Of a stretch of DNA of 64,000 nucleotides, positions 54,200 through 64,000 are shown in pieces (position 1 is the first letter of the stretch; the number at the start of each line of letters is the position of its first letter). Origin of the DNA: Anoplolepis gracilipes (Eukaryota > Arthropoda > Insecta > Hymenoptera > Formicidae); contig NC_132982.1 of assembly GCF_047496725.1 (NCBI RefSeq), positions 1,363,001-1,427,000 on the forward strand, given 5' to 3'. The translations under genes were made by a program, and so were the position numbers. Under the pieces are notes generated by a model. That model had not been told where the DNA came from. It was given only the letters and a program-made list of their open reading frames with translations, and ran no database searches.

Positions 54200-55227
54200 G
54201 GGGCATTCCATACGAAATTGACCACTTTTTTCCGCGAACATTTTTTATTTGCTTCATTTTTTTTATGTTTTTGCATTTATTAAATTTTTCAGCCATGAGC
54301 GAAAAGGGGATTCAAATAACTTTAATTTTTTTAAGACCATTTTATGCAATTTTTTTTTTCAAAAATTACATTTTTTAGTTTTTTAATAAATTATTTATTA
54401 TTTATGGAATTATTAATGTTAAAAGATTTTCTCAATTTACTAATGTAAAATCTTATGAAATATTTAAAAACACAGGAAAACAAAGAAAAAGGAAAAAAAT
54501 AATAAATTAATTATTTTAATAAATTATTTAAATTATTAAAAAATAAATGTTATTGTGTTATAATTTCTAATAAAATGTTTTATTTAATTAATCTTTTATT
54601 TGTAAAGCTTCTTTTTCGATAGGAGTCGTCTAAGAAATTAATAAACATTATTTTTGAGAAAAATAGTTTTAAAAAATATTAAAATCTTTTTCTCTATTAT
54701 TAATAGTTTAGAATGAGTATTTATTATGTCTGTAAACTCTTTTTCTTATCAGAGTAATGTAAAAAACTAATAAATTTAAAATGTCATTTAAAATGTAAAA
54801 AACTAATAAATTTAAAATATCATTTAAAATGTAAAAAACTAATAAATTTAAAATGTCATCAATTTTTTAGAAAAAAATCGAAGGGATCTCATTAAGGAAA
54901 AAAAATAATTTCGATTAAAATTGACTAAAACGATGTCAAATTATTTTTAAAAATTTTTTCAATATTTTTTTTCGAAAACTACATTCAAAAACAAAAAAAA
55001 ATGACCACCTGATAAATGCCAATATCTTTATTCTTCTTAAAGTAATAACTATTTGAATTTTTTTTTATTAATTTTTTTTGTTAATTTATAACTCGAGTAT
55101 GGATAGAGATAAAAATCTAAAAAAAATCGTGGAAACCACTTTCAATAAGTGCAAAAACATAAAAAAAAAATAAAGCAAATAAAAAATGTTTGCGGAAAAA
55201 AGTGGTCGATTTCGTATGGAATGCCCC
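54200..55227. mobile_element. MITE with about 85-bp TIRs, GGGGCATTCCATACG ends
   Basis: The left GGGGCATTCCATACGAAATT ... (54200) mirrors the right ... AATGCCCC (55227). Pairing continues through GACCACTTTTTTCCGCGAAC and TTTTATTTGCTTCATTTTTT to a TTTTTGCA-type inner end. Flanks are ATATATAT on both sides, so TSD length cannot be fixed. The middle is AT-rich with a triplicated phrase (AAACTAATAAATTTAAAAT at about 54765, 54796, 54835). No ORF. Confidence 0.88.
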
Positions 55228-55805
55228 ATATATATATATATATATATGTGTGTGTGTATTCAATGTTAATATATAAAATCACATCGTTGAATGGAATTAA
55301 AGGGTGTATATACATGACGTATTGAACTAGCATGGTGCAGCACGGCCGCATATCAAAGTGATGAACAGCGATGTAGAGGAAATGTAAGAGCTGTGCGACA
55401 CACGTGGAAAGAGCAAAAGGAGCGGCTTAATGATGGCGGGAGGAATATACACAAGCGTGCATTCCACAGATACGCATATGCATGCTTGCATGGTTTGTTA
55501 CTAGTTATTCACCCGCGCATTCATATAATCGCGCAGGTAAATTCAAATTTGCGGAAAATATTATGTAAAAAACTTGTTATTTAATTTGATTATTCAAAAT
55601 GTCTCTGCTATCTTTGATACCATGTAAAAATATATAAGATAAAAACTATTTCTTTTAAAAATTAAAATGTTACAGTATAATTATATACAATGTACATACA
55701 TATTTATTATAGTTTCAAAAATGTTTTATTAAAAAAAAAAAAAATAAATTTTGCAAAATTCAATAATAATATATTATATATAATTTTTGTTTTTAATTGT
55801 ATAAT
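55228..55805. other. Unannotated DNA
   Basis: A GC-richer stretch at 55320-55545 without a recognisable gene. The rest is AT-rich. Confidence 0.4.
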
Positions 55806-55807
55806 AA

Positions 55808-56054
55808 TATTTTTGGTAAATGTCTATAATAGCTACTGCAGCGAAAAATAAATTTTTTTCAATACTAATCAACAAACCTATCATGGAAATGGAATGTAGA
55901 AATGCTTTTAGGGAGGGGCAAGTCTTTCTTAAGAAGTTATTAACAATAAAAGTTTGACTAATAGGATATAATTATTCGTTCGTAGTTTTAAATTTTGCAT
56001 GGAATAATATAAACATGGACCAGGGAATATTTTCATAACATAAACACACACACA

Positions 56055-56125
<71 letters not shown>

Positions 56126-56570
56126 GCACGCACGACGCATACACACACACGCACACACACACACAGGGGGCCTTTGGCCCCCCTTGCACCCCCACCGTGT
56201 GTGTGTGTGTGTATTATGAAAATATTGAAAATATATATGAAGATAAAGCAACAAATACAATAATTATGGCATTTCGAAATGAAACATTTTTTTATCTATA
56301 ACTTTCTAATAAAGAACGAGCGACGGCTAAAATCTTTTAAACGTTACTCAGGACAGTGACCTTGACAATATATGTCAAGGTTATTAATTTCTGAAAGGGT
56401 TGACCTTATGTGAATATTTACTTTATATCCTATTTTTATAACTTGTTATTGAAGCATTCCCCCTCCCTGAAAGCATTTCTACATTCCATTTCCATGATAA
56501 TTTTGTTGATTGGTATTGAAAAAATTGATTTTTCGCTACAGTAGCTATTATAGACATTTACTATATTTTT
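55808..56570. mobile_element. Inverted-repeat element with about 110-bp arms and a CA microsatellite
   Basis: 55808-55918 (GTAAATGTCTATAATAGCTA ... GAATGTAGAAATGCTTT) is the reverse complement of about 56461-56565. The interior holds CA repeats (56043-56165), a GGGGGCC-type hairpin and copy 2 of the 50995 repeat (56275-56400). Open frames across the CA tract are artefacts. Confidence 0.8.
56043..56165. repeat. CA microsatellite
   Basis: CA repeats with CGCA variants; a GT run follows at 56200-56214, so the two can pair around GGGGGCCTTTGGCCCCC. Confidence 0.95.
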
Positions 56571-56937
56571 TTATATAATTCTTATTGTCAAGAAAGATAA
56601 TTTTGTGTATAGTAAATAATACTTTTTATTCAATATGTTTTTGATGAGTGTACATTTGGCATTTTTTATATTTTTTTAAAAATAATTTTTCAATGGGGGT
56701 GTCACTTTTTTAAATATCAAGCTACTAATACATAAAATTATTTAAATATAAAAGCATCTAATAATTAAATATGTATATAATTATGAATATATACATATGT
56801 GTGTGTGTGTTTTTATAACAACTTAAAAGTACTACCATTCTGATCGATATATAAATGTAATTTTTTTTCGAAAGCGTCAATAGTTTTCCTTATCACACAA
56901 CTGCCGCGTGGTACACCTTGAGTAATGCAAATACTGT

Positions 56938-57214
56938 CAACTTCAAGCCTTATAACTCGAAAAGTATTTAATGAAAAAATATTTTATTATAGTGTTTTGG
57001 AAAGCTCTCGAAGTAAGCTACAAGAATGTGCAATCAAAAATGGAAGATTCCATTTAAGAAATTAAAAATGACCTTTATATAATTATTCAAGATCAAATTA
57101 GTAGCATTATCTTATGTCCCCATCGAAACCATGTAACTTTTATTTGAAACATATTTTTATAACTCTTATAGTTTTCGAGATGTTTGGATGTCTCAAGTTA
57201 AATGATTCATCCTG
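56938..57214. repeat. Dispersed repeat, copy 2 (pairs with 44830-45123)
   Basis: Same orientation as copy 1. It ends CATCCTG before TATA. The shared blocks are listed under copy 1. Confidence 0.85.
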
Positions 57215-57229
57215 TATATCTCGAAAAAA

Positions 57230-58030
57230 ATTATTTGCGATATTAAAAAAGTTTTACTCAAAAATTGCATGGTAAAAACATTTGTATTTAACCATATAAA
57301 AAATATTTTGAAAAAATAATATTTTAAAAATTTGTATAAAATGAGTACTAAATATTCCAATAGGTCTGATTTTGTCGATATGGTATTATCAGTTTCAAAG
57401 AAGTTTTCACGAAGAGATCTTCGACGATGATCTGATTAATCCTTGTAGTGTCGATTATTTGCAAAGTTTAGAAAAATTATAAATTCAATGCTTTGTAAAA
57501 AATGATGTGGAATGTAATTTGTAACTGAGGGCATTAACAAATATTTTATATAAAAATTATTTTATATAACAATAGAATTACATTAAAGCATTACTTTATA
57601 AAATATTATAAGATACTATTAGTAATAACGATGCAGTGATATCGAACAAGGAAAATAATCGAGATAAATCGGGTTTAATAAAACTGTGGCTGCTTTATTA
57701 TAAAAAGGAAAGCGCTTTTACGACATGGCACATACAAGATATTAAGAGAGGCATAGGTAACACAACCCGTAGTAGTAGAGAGGATCGAAGAAATTGATAC
57801 AGATTAAAGATCGAAGCAAACGATATACCTATGTACGTATAAACATGAATAAGCAAATAAAAAGGTGGATTACAAATATTTTATAAAATACAGTTACAAC
57901 AGATACTTTATAAAATATTATATATTTTAAAATGTATTATTTAAACAATGTATTAAAATAAATTATAAAATATTTGAAAGAAGCAGTAAATAGCAACAAT
58001 AAAAGAACATCGAAATTTTTATTGCTTATT
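57230..58030. other. AT-rich DNA
   Basis: No gene or repeat recognised; 57610-57800 is slightly GC-richer without open frames. Confidence 0.45.
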
Positions 58031-58032
58031 TT

Positions 58033-58190
58033 GATAGCCCTTCTTGAAACCTTTTTAAAACATTATAATTTTATTGTGACCTTCACTTGAACACGTTACA
58101 AAAGGACACGGTTTAAATGGACACGAAATTTTAGACACCGTTCACTTGGACACCGTTCATTTGGACACTGTTTATTTGGACACGATAGAT
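58033..58190. repeat. MITE fragment followed by an 18-bp minisatellite
   Basis: 58033-58070 (TAGCCCTTCTTGAAACC ...) matches the interior of the MITE at 9574-9605. Then TTGGACACCGTTCATTTGGA-type units (about 18 bp, three to four copies, 58080-58185) follow. Confidence 0.65.
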
Positions 58191-59819
58191 ATTTATTTTA
58201 TTTTGTTTTATTTCGTTAAAACTGATGAACTAAAACAAGCATTTTGTAGGTAAAACATTATACTTTATGAAACTTGACTTGAATTCATCGAGAGAATTTT
58301 TCTTATCAAGCTGTAGAGTTTCAAAAGTACATAATTTTAAGGAACAAAAGAATGTATTGCTTTTTAAAGCATAGAATAAGGAAAATACAAAAATTTTTTT
58401 AAATTATTGATAGCGCGTTAAAGTTGAAACTTCAAGACTTTTTTTTAACTTTTCTGATGACGATGATTTTTTACCGAGTTGTAACAGTTTGAGAATAGCC
58501 TATTTTTTGACATATAAAAAGTGTTCCCTATATTTTTGTGCATAGTATACTATTAGACTTGGTTTGTATATTCTGTTTTATGTATATTTCTATATATAAA
58601 TTGTATTATTAAACAGCAAATAAAATTATAAATTTCGAATTCTATCAAATTATGAGTCATCTAACGTTTTATTGTAAATCGCAAATGTAAATAAGCAAAA
58701 ATATTGTAGTATTATTAAAGAATTACTTTTATGTCAATGCTGAATATCTCTCAAAAATATTAAGAACAGTGTGTCAATGATGCCAGATCTTTCTCATTTT
58801 ATATAAAAATTTGGTTTTTTTTATATAACTTTATAAAAACACACATTAAATCCATTTTTATATAATAAAATAATAATATTAAATTCAAAGTAATTTTGAT
58901 TTTATTAATGTTACTTATTTATTCCTTATTATATTATCTTGTTTTTAATTACTTTTGTACAACAACTTGAAAACAATATTTTATCTGCATCATTATTATC
59001 AACGTTTAAAATGCCATATTTTCATATTAAGTCGCTAAAATATTCCTACTAATATTTTTATGTCGCTAAATATTCTAGTATGTTCTTTTTAATTAAAGAA
59101 ATTTTTCAAGCTAGCCAATGATTATCTTCACTTACTTACGAGAATTGTATAATATAATCTGTTTTTACTATCACTATTATTCCTGTCGAGTTAGCCAACC
59201 CGTCTTGCAAAAAAAAAAAAATCAATAACGCACAATTATAAATTTTTAATGCACATTTATGAGCTTTCATATCTTGCAAATTAAAAATTTTAAGCTTGTT
59301 ATTGAGCAAAAATTTAATATTTTTTGTAAAGAAGCTAAGCGACGTCGCGCTCTTCCACCATAAAAAAATTGGAACATTCTTTGCGGTAAAGAATTAGGAG
59401 TTATTTATAAACTTTCAAACTGATATAGTTTCGAGTTTTGAACTCACTTCCTTAATTTCTAAACAACTCTTTAATTGATGCAATTCAAGAGAGAAATGTT
59501 AGAAAAAGTAAAACTCATCGTATTGCAAATGTAACATACATAATTCTGAAAATAAACTCTTAAAATACGCGCTTTTTAATTATTGAACTGCATAATAAAT
59601 TATTTACAATAAAACGATCTTATATTTTCTTGGCACAAGTGAGAACTCTACTTTAAATGAAATTAACTATTTTGCAACTAAATAATGTTTATCTATTTAA
59701 GAACTCTCAAAATACTTATATTTTGATTGTTGAATTGCAATTTTTTTGTTTTGCATGAATACTATTATATTCTATATACTACTATAATATATGATAAAAT
59801 TATAAATTATAGTTATAAA
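58191..59819. other. AT-rich DNA
   Basis: No ORF of note on either strand, no inverted or direct repeat seen by eye. Confidence 0.45.
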
Positions 59820-59823
59820 ATAA

Positions 59824-61373
59824 TATTACGTCCAAACTCGGGAATGATGAGTTAGAAGGAAGAACGTAACAGCCAGCTCTCGAAACAGTATGGATCAGGA
59901 TGTAGGTTTCGAGTCAAACGAATTATCAGGTCTAAAAACAAGTCAACGATAATGAATATCACTATTACTTTTTATTTCGGACATTCGTTCGAAAGGTCCT
60001 TTTCGGTAAAGGAAGTTAATTCCTATTACACGGGATAGGACCAAGTGCGATTTTTCAACCGATAGAGAGGTTAGAAATCATGGAGAGAATTGAGTTTTAG
60101 TATTACATAAATTTATTCATAGTTTTGAAAATATATTACATCTAATTATCGCTAAATGTAGTTACAAATATATGTGTATGTGTGTACGTAGGCATGAATT
60201 TAATTATAATTATAGCCTCTAATTAGTGTTTGTGTGTGTGAGTGTTTTAATCGCGGGTGTTACATTAGTTGCGGAGGACGTCAAGAATAGAGAAGGGAGA
60301 GAGACTCTACTATTAAATTTTAAATTCTGTTTGAAAGTTTACAATGATTTTTAAAAATAAAAAAAAGGAATGCAAAATAAAGAAGTGTGTAAATGTGTTA
60401 AGGAGTGGATTTAAATTCATTGAAAATCTTATCCGTGTTTAGTGGGCAGTACGCTTCGTCTGGCTGATGTTTTTTATACGGTCGTGAAAAATGGCGACTT
60501 GAGTTTACTTTTAGAATACTTTAGTTGGAGCTTTGGAGAATCTGTTGTGGCTGTTCGAGAGGGTGAGCCAATGGAAGTTGAAGCTTTGGTTTCGTTGACT
60601 CTAGCCGTGGGTTGAGTGATAAATTCGTAAATGTTGTAATCAGGGTTCGACAGGGTTGTTACAACTACTGGTTAGGTCCTGTAGCCCGGAAGTTATTCGG
60701 TTGCGAAATCTTCCGTGATCGTATTGAAGTCGGAGTTACGCCGTGCAAGCGTTCGTCTGGGGTTGTTCACTGACCTGAGTTTTTATTAGTTGAGTAATTG
60801 GTTTTCACTGGATAACTTCCACTGAGTGACTTGTGAATTATGAATAGTGAATGGTGAACAACTTGTGAGTGGTGACTGGTGACTGCTGACGGGTGACTGC
60901 TTCGTTTCTCTTTTTATATGTCTGAATGTCTCCCTTTTTATATGCTTTTTGAAGCAAGATTATTGCTCATGTGATTCTGAGTCATGTTATTTTCTACGGT
61001 CTCTGCTGATAGTTCTATCGGTTCTGACTAGAAATTTTTCTAATGTTGTCAGGAATCCGTTTCCTGTTTTTCGGTGCTTCCGTTGCATTTGGAAGTCATA
61101 TGGAAACTTGTTATCGTTTTTATTATTCAGGATGTGATTCATGGTTTTGTGAGAAGACTTGGTATTAAACACGTTGTTATATTTTTCCAATAGATTAGAG
61201 TCATACTGTTCTTTTTTGTTTTTTGTGATAATAAGTTGTAATCATACGCTCGGTTATTATCGCGACTTGGCGAAACTCGTTGAGTCAGAATGCTCTAATG
61301 ATTGTCGTTGTGTAGGCAATTAATCTTAAAACTCAACGGAAAGAAGGAATTATGCAGTCGGGACGACGTAACA
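59824..61373 (+). mobile_element. Solo LTR, 1,550 bp, TSD ATAA (pairs with 34885-36664)
   Basis: Begins TATTACGTCCAAACTCGGG (TG mutated to TA) and ends GGGACGACGTAACA; ATAA on both sides (59820-59823, 61374-61377). Colinear with the LTR at 34885, with indels, including AACAGCCAGCTCTCGAAAC, TTTATTCATAGTTTT.AAA.TATATTAC and GAGAAGGGAGAGAGACTCTA. The two TGACTGGTGACTG-type phrases at about 60865-60895 are private to this copy. Confidence 0.88.
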
Positions 61374-61377
61374 ATAA

Positions 61378-63290
61378 TATAAATTTTTATTTTGTCTAAA
61401 TTAGTTTTTTATTAGGTCAAAGTATATAATTCAGAAATTTTTTAAAATCAATTTAAGCAAAATAATATTATTTATTTTATAACTATAATTTATAAAAAAA
61501 TTTATTGTATAGCAAGAATATAATAGTTTTCTTACAAAGAAGGTTACAATTTCATAATCAATATACATGTATTTGGCGAACTCATAAATCAATGAACAAC
61601 ATAGTTGCAAAATTAATTTCTTTTATTTTACTGTAATTTTCTATAGTGCCAAAGAGATGCAGAATACTTTTATTGTAAAAGGATTGCAGTTCAATAATGC
61701 GCATATTTTGCAATGTTCAATCAATGTTCAATCTCATAGATAAATAATATTTATAGTCGCAAAACAATTAATTTTCTTTTATTTTAAGTAATTTTGTCAT
61801 TGTAGCGTTATATATTTGGGTACAATATTTTTGATTGCAAAGTTTAGAGCCGGTAAGAAACTTATTACATTTGTGTGCGTGTTTGCATACTTTTAATGTC
61901 TTCTTATGTTATATTGTTGAAGATGATCCGAATATGGATTGAAGCGTTTAAATAAATATGTTTTTGTATTTAAAAAACTTGAGATTTTATTTGCGCCTTT
62001 ACATCCTGCGCTGGCTCCTATTGTCTTTCTCCGTGATGTTATTAATAAAATTAAAATTATTATTTTTACTCTATTTACTATTTATGTATCTTTTTATTGT
62101 TACTGACGTATCATTCTATTTATATTATAGATAAAAATCAATATGTAAAAAATTATTTTATAAAAATTTATTTTATAAATTATTTTCTAATTTTGCTAGA
62201 ATCTGCAGATATATAAATATAAACTTTAAAACTTTTAATCGTTACAAAACTTAAAAGATATGAAATATTTAAATCACATATACACGAACATAATTGAACT
62301 AAATTATTGTAAGAATGATGTGGGATAACATATTTAACTTGGTTGTAGGTAATGAGGGAAAAACAAGAACTTTGCTTCGCATTGCGAGGTGGAATGTTTT
62401 AGGCTATATAATTTAACGCTTATGATATTGTAAGTTATTACCTCCTATGTTACGTGTCGGTTCAGTCTGCTTTAGTCTTACGCATTTTAGGTCCGACTTG
62501 TGCGGTCATATGTATTTGCTTTGTGTAAATATAGCCGGTGCAAAATACCTTTCGAGGTTGACTTGAAGGCCGTTGTGTCTAGGCGCAAATATTTTTTTTT
62601 TCATATATAATAGAATATAAAAAAACATGAATATATCTTTCTCTCTAACCGAACTAATAGTTTTTTAAATAAAAAAAGCATTTAAAAAAAATAAAATTTC
62701 TTTAGTAAAAAAAAATTTTACAAAAATGATATATATAAAAAAAATATATGTATTTTTATTAATAACATGAAAAAGTAAATGAAATCATAAAATAACCAAT
62801 TATATGTTTAAAATTTTTACAAAAATAAAATATATCTCTTCAACTAAAATAACATTTTTTAAACAAAAAATAGTATTAAAAAGGAAATATAATTAATAAT
62901 ACGAAAAAGTGCTAAAGTCATTAAATAAATAGTTCATTAAATAAATAGGTCAAGCATGATTAAAACTTTATAAAAATTAAATTTAGAAAATATATTAACC
63001 AAAAAAACATACTCAGTTTTTTTCACAAATAGAATTTAAAAAGGGATTAAGAAATAAATATTTAAAACTTTTTTTTTGGTTAACAGGCAGAAAATTGTTC
63101 GTATCAAATTTTATCACGTACAATTTACTTTTTTTTATTTTTAAAATAAAATAATTGAATTATTTTATTAAATATGTAAGAATATGATAGATATTAGATA
63201 TATACATATATTTGAAATATCAGACATATAAAAATAGTGTAATCTAATTTTTGAGATAAATTAATAAAAAAAGGAGACTTTCAGAGCTGA
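61378..63290. other. AT-rich DNA, one Penelope-like 3' signature
   Basis: Near 61917: TTGAAGA, hairpin ATCC-GAATAT-GGAT, then TGAAGCG and AAATAAA. GC-richer 62330-62590 has no ORF. Otherwise poly-A/T-rich sequence. Confidence 0.4.
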
Positions 63291-63344
63291 ACAAGAGATG
63301 TAGGAGCGTAAATGAAAACACAGTTTAAAGGAGTTCAAATTTAT

Positions 63345-63385
63345 TCAGACATTTCGGTCCCTCTTCAGACCATCCTCAGTGATAC
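63345..63385 (-). ncRNA. Hammerhead-like core, minus strand
   Basis: Minus strand: CTGAGGA, hairpin GGTC-TGAAGAGG-GACC, then GAAATGTC. CTGAGGA fits CUGANGA and GAAA is intact, so the conserved core is complete. The inverted partner is at 63963-63996. Confidence 0.42.
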
Positions 63386-63962
63386 AAAAATAGTAAATAA
63401 ATTAACAGTGAGGTAGCTTGCAATTGCGATTACATTAGATAGTGAGTCCCTAGCGGCCTCCCACTACACAGTTAAAAATTTAGAAGTGCATACTCAAATG
63501 CACTTCCAAATGCAACGCTATAATGGCGAGATTAAAAAATACAAAGAAGCCGAAAGGAAACTCATCACAATTATAAATATACGAGACAATGCGCACACAA
63601 CCGTCTCGTACCGAGAATTATTAATATTATTCATATGACTTGAAAAAAAATTTATAAAATATTACAATAAAACAAATGCAATTGCTTATAAATATAAAAG
63701 CGAAAATTAAATTAAAAGTAAAACACAAAAATAATTATAAAGCCCTATTGATAAGGATTGTCTCGCTATCGCAATCAAGATTTCATCAAAAGAATTTTGA
63801 ATTTGTCATTAATATTTTAACTGACAATGGTTATCCATTGTTGTTAATTTTTGACACGTGAACGGCTAAAAATTCATGTCCTTTTTATGGCAGAGAGGAT
63901 TTGGTGAAAGAAGTTCAAGTATCTTCCCGAAAACGTCGGTTTATAGAACTTTAATCTTCTCT

Positions 63963-63996
63963 GAGGATGAATCTGAAGAGGGACCGAAACGTCTGA
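63963..63996 (+). ncRNA. Hammerhead-like core, plus strand
   Basis: CTGAGGA, then TGAATCTGAAGAGGGACC and GAAACGTC. The core blocks are intact; stem II is weaker (AATC/GACC) than in the inverted copy. Confidence 0.38.
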
Positions 63997-64000
63997 ATAA

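Larger units (their letters stand above)
63290..64000. mobile_element. Head-to-head Penelope-like fragments
   Basis: Plus-strand 63760-63860 reads SRFHQKNFEFVINILTDNGY, a Penelope RT end (compare 30600-30680). The minus strand at 63945-63890 reads FYKPTFSGRYLNFFHQ, an adjacent RT block in opposite orientation. Hammerhead-like ends sit at 63345-63385 (minus) and 63963-63996 (plus). The segment is thus an inverted, rearranged set of Penelope-like pieces, cut by the window end. Confidence 0.72.

Noticed and set aside
55929..56260. Cys/Val-rich minus-strand frames resembling a cysteine-rich peptide
   Set aside because: Translation of a CA/GT microsatellite.

Overview
This is eukaryotic, AT-rich, gene-poor insect-type DNA. 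The element repertoire (purine-rich non-LTR elements, piggyBac, P/THAP9-like, PIF/Harbinger, hAT, Penelope-like and Gypsy/BEL solo LTRs) fits a hymenopteran, most plausibly an ant; that assignment is inference. I find no intact host protein-coding gene, no rRNA, tRNA, CRISPR array or prokaryotic feature. The window reads as a transposable-element graveyard or TE island in which most elements can be delimited by target-site duplications (TSDs).

Layout. 0-5 kb: an LTR tail, a BEL-like solo LTR (801-1843), an ORF1-only LINE relative on the minus strand (A, about 2253-4358) and a P-element/THAP9-like C-terminal remnant (4580-5085). 5.8-9.2 kb: a palindromic DNA transposon (5791-9154) whose left arm is split by a second ORF1-only element (B, 6045-8627) with a 13-bp TSD; then a MITE. 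10-13.5 kb: a CCAAT-containing promoter-like patch, an 80-bp CT repeat, a solo LTR (11161-11860) and a P-element core fragment. 13.5-21.2 kb: a piggyBac element with TTAA TSD (13492-21207). Its minus-strand transposase is split by a 5.4-kb purine-rich LINE (C, 14055-19444, 16-bp TSD), which is itself interrupted by a piggyBac-type MITE (18276-18826): three nested levels. 21.4-23.8 kb: a 2.15-kb solo LTR in the exact centre of a palindrome. 24-26.9 kb: a broken Harbinger transposase interleaved with a minus-strand THAP/BESS-like gene, then an LTR-like unit.

28-32 kb: a mariner-like MITE, a hAT C-terminal remnant and a Penelope-like element (RT plus GIY-YIG) bracketed by inverted repeats. 32.2-37 kb: palindromic repeats and two long solo LTRs. 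38-39.5 kb: hAT fragments in opposing orientations. 41-46 kb: a cluster of Gypsy-type LTRs (TGTTACGTCC family), one still with a tRNA-Pro-type primer-binding site, gag and a protease remnant, plus a LINE 3' end and an integrase C-terminus. 46-49 kb: a near-perfect 76-bp palindrome, a TTAA MITE and a heat-shock-type promoter. 52.3-52.9 kb: a possible non-coding first exon. 54-57 kb: two inverted-repeat elements. 59.8-61.4 kb: a second copy of the long LTR found at 34.9 kb. 63.3-64 kb: head-to-head Penelope fragments.

Two themes cut across the window. (1) LTR elements chose ATAT-like targets repeatedly. (2) A hammerhead-ribozyme-like signature (CTGANGA, hairpin, GAAAC) recurs at about eight places, consistent with Penelope-like element ends. 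The best candidate for something under-described is the ORF1-only purine-rich family (A and B), which shares its 3' tail with the RT-bearing LINE C and may be a half-LINE parasite.
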